DNA from: an uncultured Clostridia bacterium
GTDB taxonomy: Bacteria > Bacillota > Clostridia > TANB77 > CAG-508
Direction: 5' to 3'
Assembly: GCA_948663505.1 (NCBI GenBank)
Contig: CAPNAQ010000036.1
Coordinates: 1 to 7,383 of the forward strand
Length of the DNA: 7,383 nucleotides
Part shown: piece after piece, positions 1 to 5,674 of the stretch
Layout: each line of letters opens with the position of its first letter
Numbering within the stretch: position 1 is the stretch's first letter
Made by a program: the position numbers and the translations under genes
The notes under the pieces: generated by a model
Database searches by the model: none
What the model saw: the letters and a program-made list of their open reading frames with translations, nothing else
Told to the model about the DNA's origin: nothing

Positions 1-2
1 AT

Positions 3-8
3 TATAAT
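3..8 (+). promoter_or_regulatory. Possible -10 box of the first small gene
   Basis: A perfect TATAAT lies 28 bases before the ribosome binding site of the 57-residue gene, a reasonable place for a sigma-A -10 element. The matching -35 would fall left of the window, so this cannot be confirmed; TATAAT is also common by chance in such A+T-rich DNA. Confidence 0.3.
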
Positions 9-50
9 ATACAATATATTAAAATTAGAATTTATAAGGAGGTTTATATT

Positions 51-224
51 ATGTTGAAAAAAACAAAGTTAAACTATATGAATGCGGTCCCTAATACCCC
101 ACCAATAGCAACAAAAAAAATCTCTAGCTCTGCTATGGATAAAGTAGATAGGGAAATAAGGGAAAAAGTAGACGAAAGAAAAAATATTAATCCTCCTATT
201 GATGAAGGATTATATTATATGTAA
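51..224 (+). CDS. Small protein of unknown function (57 aa)
   Basis: I do not recognise this protein. The reading frame starts at ATG 51, eight bases after a perfect AAGGAGG (36-42), and ends at TAA 222-224; an intrinsic terminator follows within about 20 bases. That makes a complete single-gene transcription unit and is the main reason to believe in it. The product begins MLKKTKLNYM, has a Pro-rich stretch (NAVPNTPPIA, residues 11-20), then a highly charged, probably helical middle (about residues 28-45, with MDKVDREIREKVDERK) and a short tail ending GLYYM. There is no Cys, no membrane segment and no signal peptide. The lack of Cys and membrane segments would fit a small soluble or nucleic-acid- or protein-binding factor, but no function can be assigned. 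An internal Met at residue 10 is a less likely start because it lacks a comparable ribosome binding site. Confidence 0.72.
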   Translation: MLKKTKLNYMNAVPNTPPIATKKISSSAMDKVDREIREKVDERKNINPPIDEGLYYM

Positions 225-242
225 TATGTAATCAAAAGAAAG

Positions 243-283
243 CATCAAATGGATTTTAACATATCCATTTGATGACTTTTTTT
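243..283 (+). terminator. Intrinsic terminator after the 57-aa gene
   Basis: A 12-base-pair perfect stem (243-254 with 263-274, core CATCAAATGGA) closes an 8-base loop and is followed by CTTTTTTT (276-283). An A/G-rich run (234-242) precedes the stem, so the structure may also work weakly in the other direction. It separates the first gene from the cassette that follows. Confidence 0.9.
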
Positions 284-467
284 GATGGCTTTAAAGTGGT
301 ATTTTAACAGGATTCTAATATGCTAAAAATAAGTCAAGACTTAAAAAAAGTTGTTTGGAGTTTAAAGGGTATAATACAGAAAAAGGGATTTCAAGAAAAT
401 TAAGTGTGTATATTGTTTTATGTTTTGATATGGATATGTGGCTGATTTAAATTAATGTAAAAATTTG
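284..467 (+). other. Intergenic stretch with no supported gene
   Basis: Together with its flanks this makes about 300 gene-free bases between the first gene and the nucleotidase fusion. Two weak items are visible. One is a 14-base palindrome TAAGTCAAGACTTA (330-343). The other is a 27-codon frame (320-403, MLKISQDLKK...) with only a poor AACAGGA upstream, which I do not call. A TATAAT at 370-375 lacks a good -35 at proper spacing. I see no RNA gene, riboswitch or mobile-element end. Confidence 0.5.
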
Positions 468-496
468 TTGAAGATACAGATTTTTTATGATAGAAT
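468..496 (+). promoter_or_regulatory. Sigma-A-like promoter of the nucleotidase cassette
   Basis: TTGAAG (468-473), a 17-base spacer and TAGAAT (491-496) give a good vegetative promoter, with a predicted start near 503 and a 5' leader of about 30 bases. An alternative pairing, TTGTTG (465-470) with TATGAT (486-491), has a 15-base spacer and is less likely. The next gene has AAGGAG nine bases before its ATG. Confidence 0.6.
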
Positions 497-532
497 AATA
501 CTCAATAAAAAAAGAATTTAAGGAGAATAAAA

Positions 533-1972
533 ATGAGAATTGGTATAGATATAGATAACTGCATATCTAATTTTGATGATACATTATTAAAAGAATATTT
601 AAAACATGACAAAGAATTAAGAAACACTGGAATTATAAATGAAAATCCAGAATATTTAAGAAAAGGAATGTTTGATTGGACAGATGAAGAAGAAAATAGT
701 TTTTATAATGCAAATATTGAAAATTTTGCTAAAAAGCTAAAACCAATAGAAGATTCATCTTATTACATAAAAAAATTAAAAGAAGATGGACACGAAATAT
801 ATATTATAACTGGAAGAAATAATGGAGAATATACAAATCTTTATGAATTAACTGTTGAATGGCTAAATAAATATGATATTATTTATGATAAATTAATTCT
901 TACAGATGCCTATGATAAACATGCAAAAACCGAAGTATCTTTAGAAAATAATATTGACTTAATGATTGAAGATAGCACAACAATAAGTTTAGATTTAACA
1001 AATAATGGAATTAAAGTTTTTACAATGAACACAAGATATAATCAAAAAGATCAAACATTAGATAGAGTTTCAAATTGGAAAGAAATATATGAAAGAATTA
1101 ATAAAATGATAAAAAAAGAGGATACTCAAAAAGTAAATGTTATTTTAGATACAGATATATACAATGAATGTGATGACCAATTTGCTCTTTCCTATTCACT
1201 AAAATCTCAAGACAAATTTAATATTGAAGCAATTACAGTAGCACCATATCATCATGATAATAATATATCAATAGAAGAAGGTACAGACAAAAGTTATTAT
1301 GAAATCATCAAAATATGTAATTGGTTAAATTTTAACTGGACTAACAAAGTATTTAAAGGTTCAACAGACTATGTAGTAAATGGCTATAATGAGGAAAATG
1401 ACGCAGTAAATAAAATTATAGAAATTGCAAATAAGAATGATAAAACCTATATTTTAGCAATAGGAGCAATAACAAATGTAGCTGTTGCCATGAAAAAAGA
1501 GCCTAAAATAATTGATAAAATTGAAGTTATTTGGCTTGGAGGAAATAGCTTTTTAAGTAAAGATAATAAAGAATTTAATTTTAAACAAGATGTACAAGCT
1601 GTAAGAACTGTTTTTAAAGCAAAAGTAAAATTGACTATTATTCCTTGTAAAAATATAGCATCAAATTTAAGAACATCAATATATGAACTAGAACATTTCT
1701 TAAAAGGGAAAAATGAATTATGCGACTATCTATGTCAAAGATTTTATAATGATGGTGTACATGGTATTCAAGAAAGAAGAGTAATTTGGGATATTAGTGT
1801 TATAGCCTATATGATTAATAAAGAATGGTTTGATACAGAAAAAATTAGTTGCCCTAATATTAATGATGATACATCTTACGAAATGGCTGAAAATAATCAT
1901 AAAATAACAATAGTTAATTATTTGAATGTTGATAAAATATTTAAAGATTTATTTAAAAAATTAGGAGAATAG
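533..1972 (+). CDS. Fused HAD 5'-nucleotidase / nucleoside hydrolase
   Basis: This is a two-domain enzyme of 479 residues. Residues 1 to about 195 form a HAD phosphatase of the 5'(3')-deoxyribonucleotidase (NT5C-like) type: motif I DIDNC (D6, D8), motif II IITGR (T93), a likely motif III Lys at HAKTE (K132) and motif IV IEDS (E146, D147). Residues about 200-479 form a nucleoside hydrolase: a metal site in the longer variant form ILDTD-IYNEC-DDQFAL (D206, D208, D214, D215), GAITNVA (about 311-317), LGGN (335-338), EFNFKQD (347-353) and WDISVIAY (419-426), where Trp replaces the His seen in some family members but the Asp is kept. Each half has about the usual length of a free-standing protein. 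By family knowledge the first half would convert (d)NMP to nucleoside and the second would split nucleoside to base plus sugar, so the fusion may channel substrate; this order is inferred. It looks cytosolic, with no signal or membrane segment. It is first in a plus-strand cassette, and TAG ends it in frame with a YgjV remnant. Confidence 0.88.
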   Translation: MRIGIDIDNCISNFDDTLLKEYLKHDKELRNTGIINENPEYLRKGMFDWTDEEENSFYNANIENFAKKLKPIEDSSYYIKKLKEDGHEIYIITGRNNGEYTNLYELTVEWLNKYDIIYDKLILTDAYDKHAKTEVSLENNIDLMIEDSTTISLDLTNNGIKVFTMNTRYNQKDQTLDRVSNWKEIYERINKMIKKEDTQKVNVILDTDIYNECDDQFALSYSLKSQDKFNIEAITVAPYHHDNNISIEEGTDKSYYEIIKICNWLNFNWTNKVFKGSTDYVVNGYNEENDAVNKIIEIANKNDKTYILAIGAITNVAVAMKKEPKIIDKIEVIWLGGNSFLSKDNKEFNFKQDVQAVRTVFKAKVKLTIIPCKNIASNLRTSIYELEHFLKGKNELCDYLCQRFYNDGVHGIQERRVIWDISVIAYMINKEWFDTEKISCPNINDDTSYEMAENNHKITIVNYLNVDKIFKDLFKKLGE

Positions 1973-2398
1973 TGTTTATTTGAAGCAACTTATGATTTTA
2001 TTATTTATGCATATACGGGAGCAATTTTAAGTGTAATTAACTTTATAAGAACTTTTCTATTTATAAATAAATCAAAATTTAATAAGACAATTTATCTATT
2101 AATTTTATTATTTTTTGAGAGTATTATTATAATTAATTGTATATTAACTTGGAATGGATATATTTCATTATTACCAACTATTGGTTCTATCATTAGAACA
2201 TATTGCTTATGGCAATCAGACATGAAATTAGTTAGAATTTCTGGAATAACAACAGGGATATTATGTGGCTCATACTATATTTATTATAATAGTTGGTTTA
2301 TGGTATTAGGAGATTTTATATTATTAATTACTGGAATTTATGCATTATGGCAAAACGATATTAGGAGGAAAAGTAAAAATGAAATTGTATGTAATTAG
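1973..2398 (+). pseudogene. N-terminally truncated YgjV-family membrane protein remnant
   Basis: The frame directly after TAG 1970-1972 stays open for 141 codons to TAG 2396-2398, with no ATG, GTG or TTG near its beginning; the first in-frame ATG is at about 2221. The translation is strongly hydrophobic, with four or so membrane segments. It carries features I recognise from YgjV-type inner membrane proteins: YAYTGAILSVINFIR near its beginning, then TWNGYISLLPTIGSIIRT in the middle. In that family the YTGA motif is normally preceded by about 40-50 residues containing the first membrane segments; these are absent here. I therefore read it as a remnant whose 5' end was lost, perhaps when the upstream gene was joined to it. 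The conserved hydrophobic pattern is otherwise intact, so loss may be recent, or the part may be expressed by readthrough of the TAG. Its last 20 bases overlap the start of the histidine phosphatase. Confidence 0.7.
2363..2368 (+). promoter_or_regulatory. Ribosome binding site fixing the phosphatase start
   Basis: AGGAGG lies 10 bases before ATG 2379. It lies inside the longer open frame that begins at ATG 2340, and so argues for 2379, which also places the RHG motif at the normal position near the N-terminus. The site sits within the 3' end of the YgjV remnant. Confidence 0.85.
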
Positions 2399-2915
2399 AC
2401 ATGGATTAACCAAGTGTAATGTTGAGAAAAAATATAATGGAAGATATGATGAAGATATTATTGAAGAAGGAATAAATCAAGCAATAAAAGTAAGTCATAT
2501 TGTAAAAGATTTGAATATTGATTTAATTATTTGTTCCCCTATGAAAAGAACAAAACATACTATGGAATTAGTAAATGCAAACAACATAGATGTAATATAT
2601 GATGATAGATTAATGGAAAGAGATAATGGAAAACTTACACTAACAAAAATAGATGAATATTATGACAATGAATATTATAATTATTATTCAACAAAACCAG
2701 TAGAAGGACTTGAAACACTACCAGAATTGTTTAATAGGGTACATTCGTTTTTAGATGAAGTTAAGATTAAATATAGTGATAAAAATATATTGTTAGTTAC
2801 ACATGGAGCTGTTGCAAGAGCTATACAGTTTTATTTTGAAGAAATGCCAAAAGATGGAATGCTTTTAAAAATAAGTGGACAGAAAAATTGTGAAATAAAA
2901 GAATATGAAATGTAA
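2379..2915 (+). CDS. Histidine phosphatase family protein (phosphoglycerate mutase-like)
   Basis: This 178-residue protein belongs to the branch-1 histidine phosphatase superfamily. Visible motifs are MKLYVIRHGLT with the RHG signature at residues 7-9 (phospho-accepting H8), the phosphate-pocket Arg in ICSPMKRTKHT (R57), the acid/general-base region MERDNG (E80) and the second catalytic His in LVTHGAVARA (H142). The length is slightly short for the family, and the substrate cannot be told from sequence; alpha-ribazole phosphatase-like and small-metabolite phosphatases have the same layout. It is cytosolic, with no signal peptide. I chose ATG 2379 rather than 2340 because of the AGGAGG before it and the family N-terminus. 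It overlaps the YgjV remnant by 20 bases and its TAA is part of the ribosome binding site of the next gene, so the two genes are surely co-translated. Its company (nucleotidase fusion, HD hydrolase) suggests a phosphate-ester or nucleotide substrate, which is inference. Confidence 0.88.
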   Translation: MKLYVIRHGLTKCNVEKKYNGRYDEDIIEEGINQAIKVSHIVKDLNIDLIICSPMKRTKHTMELVNANNIDVIYDDRLMERDNGKLTLTKIDEYYDNEYYNYYSTKPVEGLETLPELFNRVHSFLDEVKIKYSDKNILLVTHGAVARAIQFYFEEMPKDGMLLKISGQKNCEIKEYEM

Positions 2916-2919
2916 GGAG
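2914..2919 (+). promoter_or_regulatory. Ribosome binding site fixing the HD-hydrolase start
   Basis: AAGGAG overlaps the stop codon of the histidine phosphatase and lies 6 bases before ATG 2926. An upstream in-frame ATG at 2905 has no such site and would add seven residues inside the preceding gene, so 2926 is preferred. Confidence 0.8.
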
Positions 2920-2925
2920 AAATAT

Positions 2926-3529
2926 ATGAAATTAACAAGTAATTCAGCATTGAAATTGATAGAAAATTTTAGAGGAACAACTCAAAGTGATAGATGGATA
3001 GAGCATTGTATTTGTGTAGGAGATACAGCAGGAAAAATTGCCCAAGCTCTAACTGACAAAAGCTATAATGTAGATGTTGACAAAGCAATTGCACTTGGGT
3101 ATGTTCATGATATTGGGAAACATAGTGTTAAACCTCAAAGTCATGAAATGAAAGGTTATGAGTATTTAAAAGAACAAGGATATGATGAAGATTATTATAA
3201 TATATGCTTAACACATTCATATTTAAATAATGATATTCTTTGTGTAGCTGGAGGTGTTCAAGACCCTAATGAGAATCCATTTTTAACAAATTTTATAAAA
3301 AATCATAAATATACAATAGAAGAAAAAATAGTAAATTTGTGTGATTTAATGTGTCCACGGAAAAGTTTTTACAATAGATAAACGATTAATTGATATAATG
3401 ATTAGGCATGGTGCTTATGAAAATACACAATATCATATAAAAGAAACATATAAATTAAAAGCATATTTTGATGATTTATTAGGATATAATCTTTATAACT
3501 TATTTCCAGAAATAAAAGAAAATCTATAA
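2926..3529 (+). CDS. HD-domain phosphohydrolase, broken or joined by a +1 shift at CGG
   Basis: The first frame (2926-3381, 151 aa) holds all the metal ligands of an HD hydrolase: H27 in WIEHC, H61-D62 in YVHDIGKH and D140 in NLCDLMC. After CCA (P144) the codon is CGG (3358-3360), and this frame then runs seven codons of unlikely sequence to TAA. Skipping one base at CGG opens a second frame from GGA 3359 to TAA 3527-3529, giving GKVFTIDKRLIDIM, then RHGAYENTQYHIKET and finally LFPEIKENL. This is a smooth helical continuation such as HD proteins of this sort have after the DLMC motif. The joined product would be 200 aa. Frame 2 has a stop at 3347-3349, so the join must lie between there and 3379. 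HD proteins cut phosphate esters, often of nucleotides; the substrate here is unknown. It is last in the cassette and is followed by the strong terminator. It may be a pseudogene with one inserted base, or a real +1 shift at a starved codon; see findings. Confidence 0.75.
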
Positions 3530-3553
3530 AATAAATTTGTGTACAATGTGTTT

Positions 3554-3591
3554 TATATATTAGAAAGTCAGCATGACTTTCCTAATATATA
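3554..3591. repeat. 38-base near-perfect inverted repeat
   Basis: An inner arm GAAAGTCA/TGACTTTC (3563-3570 with 3574-3581, loop GCA) is extended by an outer arm TATATATTA/TAATATATA (3554-3562 with 3583-3591). One extra C at 3582 is the only break in a 17-pair stem. No T-run follows directly, so it is not a classic terminator by itself. It abuts the next hairpin, which is one. It could stabilise the 3' end of the cassette RNA, or, being just upstream of a large serine recombinase, be part of an attachment site; neither is shown. Confidence 0.8.
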
Positions 3592-3634
3592 AATAAATAT
3601 AAATTATCTTCGGACAATTTATATTTATTTTTTT
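3591..3634 (+). terminator. Strong intrinsic terminator with a UUCG loop
   Basis: A 15-pair perfect A/T stem (3591-3605 with 3616-3630) is capped by a small inner hairpin TC-TTCG-GA (3607-3614) containing the stable C(UUCG)G tetraloop. The stem runs into TTTTTTT (3628-3634). It closes the nucleotidase-phosphatase-HD cassette and insulates it from the recombinase module. An A-rich left arm means it could also act on the other strand. Confidence 0.88.
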
Positions 3635-3664
3635 CGTTCATAAACTTATGTAGAAGGTGATTTA

Positions 3665-3802
3665 ATGCAAAAAAACACATTACAACCCAAAGTTACAAAT
3701 ATATATAATGAAAATGGCTTAACGCTTACAGAATTAATGCAAGAATGGTTAAATGAAAATTATTTTTTTTGGAATTTAAATAATGATGAAAAAGGAATTT
3801 AA
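3665..3802 (+). CDS. Small protein (45 aa) overlapping the recombinase start
   Basis: The frame starts at ATG 3665, five bases after AAGGTGA, a good match to the 16S rRNA tail, and ends at TAA 3800-3802, overlapping the recombinase start by 20 bases in another frame. The product begins MQKNTLQPKV, continues TNIYNENGLTLTELMQEWLN and ends in an aromatic stretch and an acidic tail. It has no Cys or membrane segment. I do not recognise a named family. Short ORFs with an N-terminal basic or beta-like part and a short amphipathic helix are often found directly before large serine recombinases in Clostridia, and this looks like one (inference). The recombinase has only a weak GGAA ahead of its own ATG, so translating this ORF probably drives recombinase translation by coupling. 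A role as a directionality or excision factor is possible but unsupported. Confidence 0.62.
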   Translation: MQKNTLQPKVTNIYNENGLTLTELMQEWLNENYFFWNLNNDEKGI

Positions 3803-5312
3803 AGTAGGAATTTACACAAGGCTTTCAAGAGAAGATGAAAAAGACAAGGAATCTGAAAGTATTGATACACAAAAAAAGTTACTAACAAACTATATAAAAA
3901 GTCAAGGTTGGACTTTATTTAAAATATATGTAGATGATGGATTTACTGGTACAAACTTTAACAGACCAGATTTTAAAAATTTAATAAATGATATTGAACT
4001 TGGTAATGTTAATTTAGTCATTACAAAAGATTTATCAAGACTTGGAAGAGATTACATTGAAACAGGTTATTATTTAGAAAAATATTTCCCATTAAAAAAT
4101 GTACGATATATTGCTTTAAATGATGGAATAGATACATTTGACAATAATAATACTAACAATGATATGACACCTTTTAAATCTGTTTTTAATGATATGTATG
4201 CAAAAGATATTTCAAAAAAAGTTCGATCTAGCTTACTAACCAAAGCATCTAGTGGGCAAAACATTAAATCTTTTTTACCTTATGGCTATAAAAAAGATGA
4301 AAAAGACAAGAATATTATTTTAGTGGATTATGAGGTTTCTCCTATTGTTCAAAAAATATTTCAAATGTATTATGCTGGAAACAATAAAACTGAAATATGT
4401 AGATATCTAAATAATAATAAAATACTAACACCACTTGCTTATAAAAGAAAAACGACAAACTATTTTAATCCCAATAATAAAACTAATTTATGGAGTACAA
4501 CTATGGTTTCTAAAATTCTTCGAGATAGAATTTATACAGGTGATTTAGTACAACATAAATATAGCAAGTTAAATTACAAAACCAAAAAAATTATTAATGT
4601 ACCAAACGAGCAAAATATTGTTATTGAAAACAATCATGAACCAATCATTGATAGAAATATTTTTAATAGTATTCAAATTATGCTTGATAAAAAATCAAAT
4701 GAATGGAATTATACTGCTTCTTCTCCCCACTTACTTCAAGGGATAGTTTTATGCAAAAAGTGTAAATCAAAAATAACCTATAACAAAAATCATGGAAAAT
4801 ATTTTAGATGTGTGTGTTCTTCTTACAAAAGAAATGGTAGTAAATTTTGCTCAAATATCCATTTAAGAGAAGATACTTTAATTAATAGTGTAATTACTAG
4901 TCTAAAAGAAAACATTTCTAATTTTCTAAAATACGATGAATTAGAATATGTCTGTCCCAACACACAATTAGATAATAAAAAATTAGATTATTTAGATTCT
5001 AAAATAGCTGAAAAAGATAACTTAATTCAGTCTTTGTATGAGGATAAAGTAAAAGGAACTATAACAGAAGATTTATTTATTAAACTTTCTAGACAATATG
5101 ATACAGATAAAAAGACTTTGCTTAATCGAGTTCAAAAAGAAAAAGAGATTAACAAGAATATGATAAAAAAAGAAAATCTAATTCACAATATTAGAGAAGT
5201 GTTAGCTTTTAATGAAAGCAATGTAGACAGAAATTTGATTTTAAAATTAATTGATAAAATAGAAATAGATGATGACAATATTGAAATTTATTATAAATTT
5301 AAAGCCATTTAA
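3783..5312 (+). CDS. Large serine recombinase (site-specific integrase)
   Basis: This 509-residue protein is a complete large serine recombinase, the enzyme class that inserts and excises phages, integrative elements and transposons. Residues 1 to about 150 are the catalytic resolvase domain: GIYTRLSRED with R13 and nucleophile S15, then DDGFTGTNFNRP (51-62) and TKDLSRLGRD (81-90). About 165-300 is the recombinase DNA-binding domain, starting FLPYGY and containing TTMVSKILRDRIYTGD. About 320-360 is a zinc ribbon with CKKC (C324, C327), C343 and C356. About 395-470 is a Lys/Glu-rich coiled coil, the region that governs synapsis and direction in this family. All key residues are present, so it may be active. 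ATG 3783 and 3786 are both possible starts; both lack a strong ribosome binding site, which fits coupling to the overlapping 45-aa ORF. It is followed by a toxin-antitoxin pair and flanked by chromosomal-looking genes, which suggests a small integrated element. No clear att repeats are visible. Confidence 0.95.
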   Translation: MMKKEFKVGIYTRLSREDEKDKESESIDTQKKLLTNYIKSQGWTLFKIYVDDGFTGTNFNRPDFKNLINDIELGNVNLVITKDLSRLGRDYIETGYYLEKYFPLKNVRYIALNDGIDTFDNNNTNNDMTPFKSVFNDMYAKDISKKVRSSLLTKASSGQNIKSFLPYGYKKDEKDKNIILVDYEVSPIVQKIFQMYYAGNNKTEICRYLNNNKILTPLAYKRKTTNYFNPNNKTNLWSTTMVSKILRDRIYTGDLVQHKYSKLNYKTKKIINVPNEQNIVIENNHEPIIDRNIFNSIQIMLDKKSNEWNYTASSPHLLQGIVLCKKCKSKITYNKNHGKYFRCVCSSYKRNGSKFCSNIHLREDTLINSVITSLKENISNFLKYDELEYVCPNTQLDNKKLDYLDSKIAEKDNLIQSLYEDKVKGTITEDLFIKLSRQYDTDKKTLLNRVQKEKEINKNMIKKENLIHNIREVLAFNESNVDRNLILKLIDKIEIDDDNIEIYYKFKAI

Positions 5313-5314
5313 TA

Positions 5315-5343
5315 TTGTAAATTTACTTTGAACTTGCTATAAT
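5315..5343 (+). promoter_or_regulatory. Extended -10 promoter of the toxin-antitoxin pair
   Basis: TTGTAA (5315-5320), a 17-base spacer and a perfect TATAAT (5338-5343) preceded by TGC (the TGn extension, 5335-5337) make one of the best vegetative promoters in the window. It begins directly after the recombinase stop codon, so the pair has its own transcript. A predicted start near 5350 leaves a short leader to the AAAGGAG at 5362-5368. Confidence 0.78.
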
Positions 5344-5377
5344 AAACACATAAATTTAAAGAAAGGAGCTGATTAAT

Positions 5378-5674
5378 ATGTCTGAAGCACAAATTCAAGC
5401 AATTAAAGATGTAATTAAAATGACACCAAGACTTAATATAGAATGCTTAAACTCTATTAAAATTTTAATGGAAAAAACAATTGATTCTGAACTATTAAGA
5501 CTAGAACCTACTGTCATTTTAGAAAACATGGATATTACAGAAAAAGTAATGTATTTAGACTATTTAACAGAAAGCAAAGATACCAAAGAAAAAGAACTAA
5601 AAAATGCAGTATCTTTTGAAGAAATACTACAAAGAGAGGGGTTGACTTATGATGATTTACAAGATAAAAATTAG
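5378..5674 (+). CDS. Probable antitoxin of a RelB/RelE-type pair
   Basis: This is a 98-residue, mostly acidic and helical protein, starting at ATG 5378 nine bases after AAAGGAG. I infer an antitoxin from its place and its tail. It directly precedes and overlaps by 26 bases a clear RelE/ParE-fold toxin, and its C-terminus (VSFEEILQREGLTYDDLQ, residues 79-96) resembles the short helical tails by which RelB-like antitoxins wrap their toxins. The N-terminal half (MSEAQIQAIKDVIKMTPRLN..., with TEKVMYLDYLTESK near 54-67) does not show an obvious ribbon-helix-helix, HTH or Phd DNA-binding fold that I can name. It may therefore be a divergent type, or repression may work differently. There is a single Cys and no membrane segment. 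It is longer than many RelB proteins. No operator-like repeat stands out in the promoter. Confidence 0.7.
   Translation: MSEAQIQAIKDVIKMTPRLNIECLNSIKILMEKTIDSELLRLEPTVILENMDITEKVMYLDYLTESKDTKEKELKNAVSFEEILQREGLTYDDLQDKN

Noticed and set aside
367..375. GGGTATAAT resembling a sigma-B or sigma-A -10
   Set aside because: The nearby GTTTGG and TTGTTT are too close (8 and 13 bases) for a functional -35.
320..403. 27-residue frame MLKISQDLKK... ahead of the nucleotidase fusion
   Set aside because: No good ribosome binding site or promoter, and no recognisable pattern; chance frames of this size are common here.
2340..2378. Upstream ATG extending the histidine phosphatase by 13 residues
   Set aside because: The AGGAGG at 2363-2368 would lie inside the gene, and the family starts directly at MKLYVIRHG.
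3639..3648. CATAAACTTA, identical to the -10 of the DUF6512 promoter, before the 45-aa ORF
   Set aside because: There is no AC at the matching -35 distance, and the 10-mer can occur by chance in such A+T-rich DNA.
4070..4264. 64-residue minus-strand frame inside the recombinase gene
   Set aside because: Antisense shadow of a clearly conserved catalytic domain, with no ribosome binding site of its own.
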